A DNA stretch of 64,000 bases, from positions 10,675,918-10,739,917 of the forward strand of contig OX328104.1 in NCBI GenBank assembly GCA_946811185.2. Reading direction: 5' to 3'. The notes under the pieces were generated by a model, which saw only the letters and a list, made by a program, of their open reading frames with translations, had not been told where the DNA came from and made no database searches. Below, in pieces: positions 1 to 10,089 of the stretch. The DNA comes from Hippopus hippopus. Its lineage: Eukaryota; Mollusca; Bivalvia; Cardiida; Cardiidae. Position numbers and translations under genes: made by a program. Each line of letters begins with the position of its first letter. Position 1 is the first letter of the stretch.

Positions 1-81
1 AGACCTAGGTGATTTTGATAGGCTTCAACGTGAAAGAAAAAAGATTGATGGACAAGTAATATTTATCCCTTTTTTTTTTTT

Positions 82-217
82 AAACAATCCCGAATTTCAA
101 TGACCTTGAGAAAGAAGTCCTCTGAAAACCTGAAAACATTATAGGAAAAGGAGAAAAATGCTGGAAACCAGCATTTTCCTCTTCCCTGAGTGGTTTCTAC
201 CCTTTCAAATCTTTACC
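82..217 (+). mobile_element. MITE-A copy, truncated at both ends
   Basis: The left side (AATCCCGAATTTCAATGACC) and a decayed hairpin are visible, but the right half after the ACCCTTTCAAA motif is lost. A poly-T run sits where the left terminus should be. This is an old copy. Confidence 0.7.
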
Positions 218-759
218 TAAATCTGGTGAAATACATAGAAAAAAAGTGGCGTGTTAAAAAAAGTGCAACCGCGTTCTGAAAGTACAGAAATTTCTAAAAA
301 AAAAACTCTCGTTACTTCTGTTTTAGCTGGGCTTTCAACAGGGGCGGCAACTGTGCTAGGTATAGTCATGAACATACATCAGTGAATTAGATCGTTTGAG
401 TTATCTCCCATATAGCTACACGTCTTTAACGCGTGAAAATTAGTCTTACTTGCATTTTTATGTTTATTGAAATTAAATCTAGCGGTCTTTTCCTCTCATT
501 TCTACAATTTCGAATTTTAAGCATCGAATTCTGTGATCCGAAATTTGAACGAACAATAAACTATGCGATTATGTCCGTCTGTAGGTCCCGGGTAACTATT
601 CGCACGTGCCCGTTTATCTGAATGCATCAATTAACGTTTAATTATTTCGATATTTCTGCATCGTTTTTGTATAGGCTGATCGACTGATAACATCCATTTC
701 GATTCTGGGAGATACCTTCGATTTCATCTTACAATTTATGCCAGTAATTGCTTGATTAA
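218..759. other. No recognised feature
   Basis: Low-complexity AT-rich sequence. No repeat family shared with the rest of the window and no convincing ORF were seen. Confidence 0.5.
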
Positions 760-1146
760 ATTATTATCTGCAGACCCCAACACCAAAGGTGTGAAAGGTA
801 ATACCATTATCATCCAATCAAATCAGAGGCCGCCATGTTTGTTTTTATTCCCTTATGACAGCGCTATTGATATTTGATATGCTGCGCTTATCTTCAGCCA
901 ATCGGCATCGAGAATTACGGTCAAAGGTGTTAGATATGGAAACAGGCTCCTCCCTTTGACCTAAATTAATAATAGAACGGTACAGTTCGTCCCAGTGTAA
1001 TATCGGCAGTACTCAACACAGTGTGAAATTGGTCTAATTTAATAAATTCTCTACACAGTCGATAGATTGGATGTAAGTGTTGAAGTGTATCAGGAATAAA
1101 TATGTGATTGTAGAAGTGAAAACGGATGAATTTTTAATCATGATAC
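760..1146 (+). promoter_or_regulatory. Candidate RGM promoter and 5' leader region
   Basis: This is the only stretch near the first coding exon that is free of repeats. It carries two CCAAT-type motifs (near 814 and 900) and a T-box-like half site, AGGTGTGAAA, near 786. No TATA box is evident. Assignment as promoter rests mainly on position and is an inference; the transcription start cannot be read from sequence. Confidence 0.25.
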
Positions 1147-1178
1147 ATGGCTAAAGCATGCGTTTATTTCTTTCACAG
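1071..1178 (+). other. Possible short 5' leader intron
   Basis: A good donor (GTAAGTG at 1071) and a strong pyrimidine-rich acceptor (TTTATTTCTTTCACAG ending at 1178) flank 108 bp. If spliced, the ATG at 1147 is removed and RGM translation would start at the ATG at 1270. This is inference from splice motifs only. Confidence 0.3.
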
Positions 1179-1348
1179 ACGCAGGGCTCGGCGAAAAACG
1201 AAGAGTTCGGACATTTTGAAAGGAAAACTACACACGTTTGTGCTGTTTCTATGCCATGGAAACCCAGACATGCTTCCCACTATTTCCCGATGGATTCGGG
1301 TATCATTGTTTGTGATTATACTCGTTTTTGGATTTATCATTGACACAG
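1147..1348 (+). CDS. RGM: Repulsive guidance molecule, coding exon 1 (signal peptide)
   Basis: The first in-frame ATG (1147) follows an in-frame stop at 1141. A second in-frame ATG at 1270 gives a compact signal peptide: MLPTISRWIR, then the hydrophobic run SLFVIILVFGFII, then DTVAACD. The exon ends in ACAG before the donor GTCAGT, leaving one base (G) that joins TG of exon 2 to make Val. Secretion is expected for this family. The long leader from 1147 is basic (HRRRARRKTK) and may be untranslated: a splice acceptor motif ends at 1178, and two out-of-frame ATGs (1251, 1256) precede 1270. I report the longer form; the true start could be 1270. Confidence 0.65.
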
Positions 1349-1669
1349 GTCAGTATAAGTTATGTAATTGAAGCAATTTCGTATTGGTAATTAGGCGACC
1401 CAGAGGTCATGTAGGTGTATTGTAGGACGGTGTGAAATACACACAGGTTCGTGTTAAGAAATGTGTAATGAAATATACATCGCACCTGGCCCTGTCAGAA
1501 AACAACCTCTCCTGCCTGCTTCCATCTCTCACAGTTTATATCTGGCTTAATTGGACATCTGTATTGTTTAATTGGAACGTGTATCCAATTTGTAATCTAC
1601 CCGCTCTACTTAATTGGATTTTTTTTCTGCACGCGTGTGGTTGGCCCATATTAATGTAATAGTTTTTTT

Positions 1670-1883
1670 CTAACCCTAATCCTGCTAAATAAAAGAAATA
1701 AAACTTTCAAGCCGATAGTTAAAACTCAAATTCTCCTAATTCAAGGGTATTTTTGCAGAAAGTAAATCTCCTTATCGGACAGTGTAGATCCAAGATCAGA
1801 CTGCACGTTCTGTGCAGTCTGATCTTGATCTACACAGATCGCTAAAAGGTCAGTGAGTCGCACTTAGCAGCCTAAGGGTTTAA
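1670..1883 (-). mobile_element. MITE-B copy
   Basis: Near full length. The hairpin GATCAGACTGCACG / GTGCAGTCTGATC is intact in the centre. The right end reads GCAGCCTAAGGGTTTAA; the left end TAACCCTAATCCTGC matches the reverse of the family end GGATAGGGGTTAA. Confidence 0.8.
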
Positions 1884-1895
1884 GATTTAGTATAT

Positions 1896-2109
1896 TTAAT
1901 CCAACACTTTAGCTTCTAAAAAACTAAATTGAAACTTTCAAGGAGACAAAAAACCCAAATATTGCAATTTCAAAGTTATTTGTTGGGGATAAATATCACC
2001 TATCGGACAGTGTAGATCAAAGATCAGACTGCATGTTCTGTGCAGTCTGATCTTTATCTACACTGTCCGTATAAGGTTAGTGAGTGGCACTAAGCAGTGT
2101 AACAGTTAA
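1896..2109 (-). mobile_element. MITE-B copy
   Basis: Second MITE-B in the same orientation, 12 bp after the first. TTAA is present at both ends. The hairpin is intact apart from substitutions in the outer stem. Confidence 0.8.
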
Positions 2110-2201
2110 CACTGCTCAAAGTGCAATCAGGATAGATCTGTAGTTCTGCATTTTTTCAGTGTTGCAGAAGTGAATAACCAAGTTGACAACAGCTCTCTTC
2201 A

Positions 2202-2444
2202 TTAACTCTTTACCACACGACAAAATTTTAGACTTGTCCAAATTGAGGCCGCCAAATTGAAAGCATTTGCAGACGACATATTAAGTGTGGCTCAAGTGAC
2301 TGGATGTGTTTCTAGAAGGTTATAAAATATTGTGGGAAAAAGAGAAAATGCTGATTACCAGCATTTTCTCTTTTTTCCACAATGTTTTCAGAAATCCAAT
2401 TTCCTTATGTTGTTAAAACTCAGGATTGTGTGGTAAAGGGTTAA
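2202..2444 (-). mobile_element. MITE-A copy, full length
   Basis: TTAACTCTTTACCACACGAC at the left, GTGTGGTAAAGGGTTAA at the right. A 10-bp duplication in the left arm (AAATTGAGGCCGCCAAATTG) lengthens it. Confidence 0.9.
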
Positions 2445-2479
2445 GCCCTTAACTTTTGCCAACAGCAGAAAATCTTTCT

Positions 2480-2673
2480 ACCAAGGGTCAACATTTTAAA
2501 TATGCCCAAATTGAAAGCATTTGCAGATGACAAAATGGGGAAAAAAAAAGAGACTCAAATACATGAAATGATTTTTTTTTGGGGGGGGGGGTTAGAAAAC
2601 ATGGAAAAGACAATGTTTTCAAAATTTGTCTTCTTTAGGGCCGTTAAGTCACAGGATTGTGTGGTAAAGGGTT
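2480..2673 (-). mobile_element. MITE-A copy with collapsed hairpin
   Basis: Both flanks are recognisable, but the central palindrome has shrunk to GAAAACATGG...CAATGTTTTC with most of both arms deleted. A T9-G11 run lies just before it. Confidence 0.75.
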
Positions 2674-2815
2674 CAAGATTTGTCCTAAGTTGAAGCATGT
2701 GCAGACCACAATTCAAAAACTGCTTAAACATGGGGATTTGCCAACGTAAGAATAGAAAACATTGTTTGAACAGGAGAAAATGTTGGTGACTAGCATATTT
2801 TGGTGACATAAGGTT
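2674..2815 (-). mobile_element. MITE-A fragment, degenerate
   Basis: Continues directly from the previous copy. It has the TTGAAGCATGTGCAGACCAC block and a decayed hairpin; the right end is absent. Confidence 0.55.
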
Positions 2816-2829
2816 TGGCTTCTCCAAAT

Positions 2830-3039
2830 TTAACCCTTTCCTGCATACTGCCGACTTTTGAAGACCCTTGGAAAGAAGCCTTTTGATAACATTGTGGTAA
2901 GCAGCATTTTCTCATTTTCCTGCAATGTTTTCAATCCTATCAAAGAACAATTGCACCATTTGAGCTACATTAAAATTGTTGTCTGCTAATGCTTTCAATT
3001 TGGACAAGGCTAAAATTTTGTCGTCAGGTAAAGAGTTAA
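2830..3039 (+). mobile_element. MITE-A copy lacking most of the left hairpin arm
   Basis: TTAACCCTTTCC and GGTAAAGAGTTAA ends. The left arm stops after AACATTGTGG and joins directly to the right arm (GCAGCATTTTCTC), so only one side of the palindrome remains. Confidence 0.85.
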
Positions 3040-3255
3040 AGCTTGCACAGACGTTAAATTGAATAAAACTCTACAGTTGGAATTTGTCTTTAAAAGAGCT
3101 GGTTTCAAGCATTTTCTCCATTTCCCACAATTTATTCATTCATCCTTATCGAAAATAAAATTCTTGATGCGAACCACATTTGATTATTATGTCGTCTGCA
3201 AATGCTTTCGATTTGAACATGTACCTGTACTTAGGTTTGTCGTTTGGTAGAGAGT
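3040..3255. mobile_element. MITE-A composite fragment
   Basis: Begins with a decayed minus-type left side and ends with a plus-type right side (TCGTCTGCAAATGCTTTCGA, then GTCGTTTGGTAGAG). The hairpin is half lost. Confidence 0.6.
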
Positions 3256-3347
3256 ATAGGAATTTGGGGAAAAAAATTAATCTTTATATTGCATGTTTGT
3301 GATGAAACTTGGTAAGAAGGAAAGAGGCATTTTTATAATCAATGCAA

Positions 3348-3966
3348 TTTTTAGCTCCACTGGCCGAAGGCCAGCGAGCTATTGTCATGGCGTTGTGTCC
3401 GTCGTGCGTCCGTCCGTCCGTTCGTCCGTGCGTGCGTCCGTAAACTTTTTCTTTAAAAAACTTCTCCACAGAAACTATTGACTGGATTTTTACTAAATTT
3501 CAGAGGAATGTTCCTTTGGTGGTCCTCTTTCAAATTCCTTCAAATAATTGTGTTCCATGAAGAATTCTGGTTGCCATGGCAACCAAAGTAAAAAACCTTT
3601 AAAAATCTTCTCCTCCCAAACCGCTATTTGGATAGCATTATTATTTTGCAGGAATGTTCCTTAGATACAGGTTTACAGAATTCCTTAAAAAAAAAAAAAA
3701 GATCTGTCAAAAAACATGGCTTTTATGGGAGACTCATTTTCCTTTTATGGTATAAAGTAAAATCTTTGAAAAATTTCTTCTCTAAAACTATTCATTGGAT
3801 TTCATTGTTGTTTTGCAGGTAAGTTCCTATGGTGGTTGTCTACCAAATTGTTTCTTCAGTGAGCTAAAATGCAGGATTGAATGATAATTGTTAAAAACTT
3901 CCTTTCGCCGTTATAGAAATATCAGGCCTGTGGAGCGATACAGGCGCTCAAGCGCCTCTAGTTTTT
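3348..3966 (+). mobile_element. Helentron/pearl-like element, copy 1
   Basis: Opens with TTTTTAGCTCCACTGGCC and closes with GTGGAGCGATACAGGC and a short hairpin (GGCGCTCAAGCGCC) before CTCTAG. GCTCCAC and GTGGAGC form subterminal inverted repeats. A (CCGT)n-type microsatellite lies at about 3400-3440. A terminal hairpin, subterminal repeats and an internal microsatellite are known from non-autonomous Helentrons and from bivalve pearl elements. Assignment is by structure only. Confidence 0.65.
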
Positions 3967-3967
3967 A

Positions 3968-4200
3968 TTAACCCTTTACCACATGACAAAATTTTAGACC
4001 TGCCCAAATCCAAAGCATAATTATGCAGATGACAAATACAATGTGGCTAAAATTTTGGAAGTTGTCTTTGATAGAGTAAAAAACATTGTGGGAAAAAGAG
4101 AAAATGCTGGTGACCAGCATTTTCTCCTTTTCCCACAATGTTTTCTTAAGCCTTCTTTCTCAAGGTTGTTAAAAGTTGGCTTTGTGTGTTAAAGAGTTAA
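3968..4200 (-). mobile_element. MITE-A copy, full length
   Basis: TTAA at both ends, starting two bases after the Helentron-like element ends. The central base of the palindrome region is G (GGTGACC). Confidence 0.9.
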
Positions 4201-4410
4201 CTAGCAAATCATACAATTCTTTATATATGTGTGTGGGTTATATTTTTCAAGTCATTTGCATCGCCATGCAAACTAGATGCAAATAAGGTATCTTACTCGT
4301 TTGTCATTTATGCAAGATTGTGCAAATTTTTCATCTCTTTCCATCACACTTTACATCCTTGTTGAAAAATCTGGTGCTCTCACAAAGCATTTGTATGAAA
4401 ATTCTAAATA

Positions 4411-4595
4411 TTAACCCCATACCAATTTTCGAGTAACAAATAAAGGTGACTAAAATGAGCAATTCTGTCCTCGATAGTACAGAAAACATTGTGGGAAAAG
4501 GAGAAAATGCTGGTTAGAAGCATTTTCTCCTGTTTCTCCATAATGTTTTCAAAAGTCTTTTCCATCTGGGTCGTTAAATCTTTGAAAAGGGTGAA
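4411..4595 (-). mobile_element. MITE-A copy, right end lost
   Basis: TTAACCCCATACCA left end and a mostly intact hairpin. The right flank fades after GGGTCGTTAAATC, just before a MITE-C. Confidence 0.75.
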
Positions 4596-4608
4596 CAGTG
4601 ATTTGGGC

Positions 4609-4832
4609 AGTGTTCTGGAAAAGGGGGGTTTAATGCATCTCTGTGATGCATTGTACCAAGCAAGTCATCATATACTGTTTGTGGGCCATTTTGTCTAACA
4701 ACCAACTAAATCATAGTAGAATGGTCATTGGACATGCTGAAAATCTAGAAATGACAAGAAATATGGACCCATGTCAGCATGGGTTGATACTTATTGCAGG
4801 TGCATGAAGCTCCCTTTTAATAGAATATGACT
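4609..4832 (-). mobile_element. MITE-C copy
   Basis: Left end GTTCTGGAAAAGGGGGG then TTTAATGCATC. The subterminal segment GATGCATTGTACCAAGCAAG is the one amplified as a satellite at 63.3 kb. The CCCATGTCAGCATGGG hairpin is on the right side. Confidence 0.75.
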
Positions 4833-4953
4833 CATTTCATTTTGATGTTGTTTTCGAGACTGAAATTTATAAATCCTAATTCTTAAGCCTACGAAGAGTA
4901 AACCCCATTATCAAACAACCTTAGGTTTTTACAACCCTTAGGAAGAAAACTTT

Positions 4954-4988
4954 AGAATGAATGAATGAATGAATGAATGAATGAATGA
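4954..4988. repeat. (ATGA)n microsatellite
   Basis: About eight and a half perfect ATGA units. Confidence 0.95.
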
Positions 4989-5060
4989 CTTTATTGACTT
5001 ATACATCCTGTACATAGTCAGTTACAATCGAAATAATTTTCAAAGTGTCCCACATGATAC

Positions 5061-5190
5061 AACTCTCTCTCTCTCTCTCACATTTTCTATCACCGCTCTT
5101 TCGCTCTCAAAATTACATCATGTTTGTGTATTTGATCAATTTACGAATATAAAATATAGAAAGTACTCTCTCTCTCTCTCTCTCTCTCGG
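5061..5190. repeat. (CT)n tracts flanking unique sequence
   Basis: Two pyrimidine dinucleotide tracts, near 5061-5082 and 5166-5189, separated by AT-rich sequence. Confidence 0.9.
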
Positions 5191-5206
5191 ACAAATATAT
5201 TTATAT

Positions 5207-5436
5207 TTAACTCTTTGCCAAGGGACATAATTTTAGGCTGCTCCAAATTGAACATTTTTGCAGACGACAAATAAAGTAAGACTTTAATGATGGATTATAT
5301 CTTTAAAAAGGTAGAAAACACAGTGAAAAAAGTAGAAAACGCCAGTTACCGGCATTTTCTCCTTTTTTCCACCATGTTTTCAAAGTCTCCCATTTCAGGT
5401 TGGTTGAAAACACGGGCTTGTTTCGTTAAGCGTTAA
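5207..5436 (-). mobile_element. MITE-A copy, full length, diverged
   Basis: TTAACTCTTTGCCA and GTTAAGCGTTAA ends. The hairpin is mutated but still pairs around GTTACCGGC. Confidence 0.85.
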
Positions 5437-5461
5437 TACGTATATAACTAAATGTAAGTAC

Positions 5462-5562
5462 CGCTCTCTCTGTCTCTATTTTCTCTCTCTCTCTTTCTCT
5501 CTCTGTCTCTCTTCTATGTCCAATATATTTAATTAATACATATATAACAAGATACAAGTACC

Positions 5563-5636
<74 letters not shown>

Positions 5637-5665
5637 TCTTCCCTCTCTCTCTCTCTTGCTCTCCA
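5462..5665. repeat. (CT)n cluster with C13 tract
   Basis: Interrupted (CT)n at 5462-5515, a C run at 5561-5573 running into about 29 perfect CT units to 5630, then more CT to 5657. This is a long homopyrimidine strand. Confidence 0.95.
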
Positions 5666-6244
5666 GGTTTCCTCTTTTCTTTCCTATATTATATCTCTAG
5701 ATGTAGTGAAAGGGTAGATCTCATTATGATTCGACTTTAAAAGTTTTTATTTTAGGAGAAGGCTTCATTATTTTTGTCTCCAAACGATGTTTATGGAATG
5801 TTAATGTTAAGGTGCTGGTGGGGGGTATTTGTCTGCTTTGCGACAGTTCTAGTTGAAAGAGGAACCGACCCATGTAGTGTTTTGTAGTATTTAGATGATT
5901 TCAAGTTGAATTTGCCCATAATTTCTTGTAGTACATGATTGTATTTATATTTAGGTTGAAGTTGAGATTGACCATAATTTCCTGTAGTATTTAGAAAGCT
6001 GTTGACTTAGTCTTTGCCCGTTATTACAGCCGTGTTCTACTACAGTACTTGTTTTTAGGTGGAAGTGGGAGTTACCCATAGTGTGTTGCATTATTTAGAT
6101 GAAAAGGAATGTCTGTGATCTTCTGTATTATTTAGAGGAAAGCATAACTTCCTCACATACAGCGGAACTTGCATGTGCTGGTAATTTTCTGTATTACCAG
6201 TATTTAAAAGACATTGATAACTTCTTTCTCAGTGTATTGTATTG

Positions 6245-6371
6245 TAACTCTTTACCAGATGATGAAATTTTATACCTTTCCTAATTGAAAGCATTTGCTG
6301 ATGACAAATTGAATTTGCTGAAATGATAATTAGTATGTGAAAATGTAAATTGGTAACCAGCATTTTCTCCC
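6245..6371 (-). mobile_element. MITE-A left part, fused head-on to the next copy
   Basis: Minus-type left half up to GGTAACCAGCATTTTCTCCC. It then switches without spacer into the left end (CACACAATCCTGAC) of a plus copy. Confidence 0.75.
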
Positions 6372-6587
6372 ACACAATCCTGACTTTTTTCGACCGTGAG
6401 AAAGAAAGCTTTTGAAAACATTGTGGGAAAAGGAGAAAATGCTGGTAACCATCATCTTCTCCTTTTCCCACAATGTTTTCTGCCCTTCCCAAATCGAATT
6501 TCAATTTTTGATTCACATTTATTTTGATGTCTGCAATTGCTTTCAAATTGGACTAGTCCAAAATTTTGTTGTTTGATAGAGAGTTAA
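6371..6587 (+). mobile_element. MITE-A copy lacking its left terminus
   Basis: Starts inside ACACAATCC and runs to GATAGAGAGTTAA. The hairpin has an asymmetric CATCATCTTC change in the right arm. Confidence 0.85.
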
Positions 6588-7085
6588 GGAACATTTTCTC
6601 TTAATCCCAGAATGTTTTTTAGGCCTAAAAAAAAATACCTGTGTTTTGGGTTTCCCTACTCTACCTAGAAAATGCTGCCGACCCTAAACTTTTTACGCTA
6701 TGATTGAAAAAAAAATCTGTCAGGCGTGATTTCCAGACATGGTCCATATAAAAAGTTTTTGGGAAAAAAAAATCCCTACCTACAGCATCTCGGACTGAAA
6801 CCCTAAACACAGATATTTTTTTGTTAGGCCTTACAGTACCATTTGCATTTGAGCCATACCATATTTCTCCTAATAAAAGCTCCCAGGAGCTATGCAAAAC
6901 AGAGATAGGGAGCCTTTATTTTGTACCCAATTTGCAAAGCAAAAAGTCTGTCCATTACTGTATTTCTTTGTGTTTTAGTGATTGCTAAGAGGAAATATTA
7001 ATCAAATTAGAAGAAATATTCATCAAATTCTTCAAATATTGTCATTTTAATCAACTAATGTACATTAGGTTATCATGATTTAAGG

Positions 7086-7107
7086 TTTTTTTTTTTTTTT
7101 TGGGGGG

Positions 7108-7160
<53 letters not shown>
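7086..7160. repeat. T16-G9-(AG)25 tract
   Basis: A run of T, then a G run, then about 25 perfect AG dinucleotides. The G and AG part is a perfect polypurine mirror-type tract that could form a triplex. Confidence 0.95.
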
Positions 7161-7162
<2 letters not shown>

Positions 7163-7227
7163 CTGCTATTAGGGAGGGCACTTTTATTAGGAAAAGTACT
7201 GTAATTATTTGGTTAATACCGGTATAA

Positions 7228-7281
7228 GCAGATGCTTTTGATTTTGTCAAGTCCCAGATTTGGCGTCTGGTGAAATATTAA
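7228..7281 (+). mobile_element. MITE-A right-end fragment
   Basis: GCAGATGCTTTTGATTTTGT through GGTGAAATATTAA. The following full copy has the same unusual GGTGAAATATTAA end, so the two are probably related by duplication. Confidence 0.7.
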
Positions 7282-7505
7282 CCCTTTCCCAAACAAGCCC
7301 TGGTTTTTACGTGTCTGCAGTACAAGTCTTTTGAAAACACTGTGGGAAAAGGAGAAATTGCTCGTAACGAGCAATTTCTCCTTTTCCCATAGTGTTTTCT
7401 ACCCTTTAGTAGAACTTTCTACCATTTTCATCAAATTTAAAATTGTTGTCTGCAAACTCTTTCAGTTTGGAAGAGTCTAAAATTTGGCGTCTGGTGAAAT
7501 ATTAA
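7278..7505 (+). mobile_element. MITE-A copy with symmetric hairpin substitutions
   Basis: TTAA on both sides; the left one is shared with the preceding fragment. The palindrome at 7333-7399 carries three changes matched in both arms (ACATT to ACACT, AAAATGC to AAATTGC, GCTGG to GCTCG). Confidence 0.9.
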
Positions 7506-7590
7506 CCTTGTTCTTTGTAGTCTGCAAAAGCTCTCAGTAAGTACTATGTACAACTTTGAGTTTAAAATTTTGCAATTTGGTAAAGGGTAA
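7502..7590 (+). mobile_element. MITE-A right-end fragment
   Basis: TAGTCTGCAAAAGCTCTCAG and TTTGGTAAAGGGTAA, with a short TTAACCTTG left remnant. The hairpin is missing. Confidence 0.65.
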
Positions 7591-7831
7591 ACCCTTTACC
7601 ATACAACAAAGTTTTAAGACTTTTCCAAATTCAAAGCATTTGCAGAGGGCAAAATAACAGTTGTATTCAAAAATTGAAAATTGTTTTAGAAAGGGTCCTG
7701 GATAGAAAACTTTGTGGGAATAGGAGAAAATGCTGGTTACCAGCATTTTCTCCTTTTCCCACAATGTTTTCAAAAGCCTTTTTCTTCAGGGTTGTTACTC
7801 GTTAAAACTCGTGATTGTGTCATCAAGGGTT
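7588..7831 (-). mobile_element. MITE-A copy, 86 bp upstream of RGM exon 2
   Basis: Left end AAACCCTTTACCATACAAC and an almost perfect hairpin. The right end decays to CATCAAGGGTTC. It lies just before the branch-point region of intron 1. Confidence 0.85.
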
Positions 7832-7917
7832 CATGACAATATTTTTTGATCGCTTACAATTATGAGATACTTGTACATGTACTACCTTTCTGTAACATAT
7901 TTGTTATTATTTTCCAG

Positions 7918-8381
7918 TGGCGGCGTGTGACGTAAACAGTTGTAAGCTGTATACCCTGCCTAATAAGGACCAATCAAATTACAATACTCCAGAGAAGGAT
8001 ACTCTGTGTAAATCTCTTCGAACATACTTACAGTGTTTAGAACGACTTCACGGTTGCAAAGGAAACCTCAAATTTCAGGGTATGAAAAAATTAGTGCGTA
8101 ATGAAATGAACGAGAAGAACTGTTCGCCAGGCGGACCAGTTTTTCCTCTGGATAGCCATCTAGATCATGACCCGCCAGAACATGAACTGTGCCGATTCCA
8201 GGGCAGGCTAGTGTTTAAAAATTGTGCACTATTCGGTGATCCACATTTGCGGACATTTGATAACAGACATCAAACCTGTAAGGTACAAGGGGCCTGGCCC
8301 TTAGTGAATAACGAACACTTGACTGTGCAGGTGACAAACGATCGAGTTGAAAACTCTTTGGGTGCCACCGCCACTACTAAA
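7918..8381 (+). CDS. RGM: Repulsive guidance molecule, coding exon 2
   Basis: Encodes about residues 68-222 of the 445-aa model. It begins with VAACDVNSC, then a Cys-rich helical region (LCKSLRTYLQCLERLHGC), the site of BMP binding in known RGMs. It continues to CALFGDPHLRTF, whose Asp175-Pro176 bond (codons 8238-8243) is the family's autocleavage site. CKVQGAWPLVNNEHLTVQVT and TATTK are near-identical to vertebrate RGM. Nine cysteines lie here. One sequon (NCS) is present, followed by Pro. There is no RGD before the cleavage site (LFGDPH). The acceptor is TTATTTTCCAG and the donor AAA/GTAAGT. Phase is 1 in and 0 out, which fits both neighbours. Confidence 0.95.
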
Positions 8382-8427
8382 GTAAGTATATTAGAAACCA
8401 GCTCGTTTTATTGATAGTGCTAGTTAG

Positions 8428-8600
8428 CACTTTACCTTTTACCAAACAACGCCGACTTTTAATGACCTTGAGGAAGAAGCCTTTTAAAAACATAGTGGGA
8501 AAAGGAGCAATTGCTGGTAACCAGCCTTTTCTCCTTTTCCAACAATGTTTTCTACTCAGTTAAAGGCAAGTTTTATCATTTGAGCCTTAAATGAGGTTAA
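8428..8600 (+). mobile_element. MITE-A copy, right end truncated
   Basis: Starts 46 bp after exon 2. The left side and hairpin are present; the right flank stops at CATTTGAGCC and the TTAA of the next copy. Confidence 0.8.
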
Positions 8601-8787
8601 CCCGTTACCAAACAATCCCTTGTGTTAACGACCCTGGGAAATAAAGCTTTTGAAAATATTTTATGGAAAGGAGAAAATGCTACCCTTCCCAAAACAAATT
8701 TCATTGTTCCAGTCACATTTATTTTGTCCACTGCAAATACTTTCAATTTGGATCGGTCTAAAATTTTGTTGTGCGGTAAAGAGTGAG
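8597..8787 (+). mobile_element. MITE-A copy lacking the right hairpin arm
   Basis: Left arm GGAGAAAATGCT joins directly to ACCCTTCCCAAAAC, so the whole right arm is deleted. The right end is GCGGTAAAGAGTGA. Confidence 0.85.
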
Positions 8788-8839
8788 GCAAATAACATAA
8801 CTGAAGTTAATCATCCATTGGGAGAATTTTTAGAGATGA

Positions 8840-9004
8840 AACTGAACATGACTCAAATGACAAGAAATATGTTTGACAAAGTAGAAAACATTGTGGGAAT
8901 AGGAGAAAATGCTGGTTATCAGCATTTTTTTCCTTCTCAAAATGTTTTCAAAATCCTCTATCTTCAGGGTCATTAAAGCTCGAGATTGTGTGGTAAAGGG
9001 TTAA
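8840..9004 (-). mobile_element. MITE-A copy, left flank diverged
   Basis: ATGACTCAAATGACA block, hairpin, and GTGTGGTAAAGGGTTAA. The right arm has lost several bases (CCTTCTCAAAATG). Confidence 0.75.
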
Positions 9005-9039
9005 ACTTATCTATACCGCATGTTGAAAATCTTGGGCGA

Positions 9040-9075
9040 GTCTAAAATTTTGTCTTATGCTACTGTATAGAGTTA
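9040..9075 (+). mobile_element. MITE-A right-end fragment
   Basis: GAGTCTAAAATTTTGTC and TATAGAGTTA only. Confidence 0.45.
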
Positions 9076-9521
9076 TGGTACTTGTCATCAAGGGGTAATT
9101 GACCAAACCAGGAAAAATGAGAGAGATCTTGGCACATGCATCTTCAGCTTTTCAGATCTTTGTTTAGATCAGGCTGTCAGATAAACCTTGGTCCTGTCAT
9201 CAAAATGTACAAACTGTACATCTACAAGGTCTATCCATGCCCTGAAGGGACCATCAGGACTTGCCCAAAGGGAGCTACCTGCCCCCTAATTTATGAATTT
9301 GACAGTTAACCCCCTTCACAAAATAGATAAACAAGTCATTAATTTTGCGAAGATAAAGATCAGCAAACTCCATAATCTTGCATGATACATGCTTTGAGAA
9401 AATTTACAGTTTTACTGTTATACTCTGATCTGAGTGAAATAAATCTACAAGTAACACCGATTCAGTGCTAGCCTGCTAGGCATTTTAGGAAGTGGAATAT
9501 CATGTATATAGAATGAATTTA

Positions 9522-10009
9522 TTAACCCTTTACCACACAATCTCAACTCTTAAGGACTTTGAGAAGGAAGACTATTGAAAGATAAAGGAGGAAATGCTGG
9601 TAAACACTACAGCATTTTCTCACTATGTTTTCTACCCTGTCAATGGCAACTTCCACAGAATTAGGCCACATTTAAGTCAGCCCACATAGCTCAATTGGTA
9701 CAGCGTAGGACTCATGAATGTGATGTTTCAGGTCACTAGAGGGTGTGGGTTCAATTCCCTTGGCTGGCATCTAAAATTACTAATCATCTTTTGGATGAGA
9801 CATTAAACCCAGGTCCCATGCGAGCACATTAAAGACACAGGCATAACTTGGGACGGGTTTGTCCTGTATCTGCACTTTCCCCTTATCAATATTAACAGCC
9901 TTCAGGGCTGTTGCCCATATGGGCAACCAGTGGCAACAATACATAAACACAAGTTAATCAATCTTTGGGTTTAGACAGCTTTGAAATTTTGTCATGTTAC
10001 AAAGGGTTT
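9522..10009 (+). mobile_element. MITE-A copy interrupted by SINE-3
   Basis: Left part 9522-9679 includes a decayed hairpin with a short loop insertion (GGTAAACACTACAGC). The right terminal part resumes at about 9965 and ends in GTTACAAAGGGTTTA. Confidence 0.7.
9680..9964 (+). mobile_element. SINE-3 copy, tRNA-headed, nested in MITE-A
   Basis: A-box-like TAGCTCAATTGGTACAGCG near 9688 and B box GGTTCAATTCC at 9748-9758. The body includes GATGAGACATTAAACCCAGG and a hairpin TTGCCCATATGGGCAA near the tail. The tRNA-like head marks it as a SINE, not a tRNA gene. Confidence 0.75.
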
Positions 10010-10089
10010 AGTGCTTAGTAAATGGATATTCTCATTCAATAGTAAAGATGCAGATCATGCAATTTCAATGCTAGTCTTGTCAAAATATC

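Larger units (their letters stand above)
1349..7917 (+). other. RGM intron 1
   Basis: About 6.6 kb, phase 1. It holds two MITE-B copies in tandem, about twelve MITE-A copies or fragments, a MITE-C, a Helentron/pearl-like element and several (CT)n or (GA)n tracts. The stretches 1349-1669, 5640-6240 and 6590-7085 contain nothing I recognise. Confidence 0.85.
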
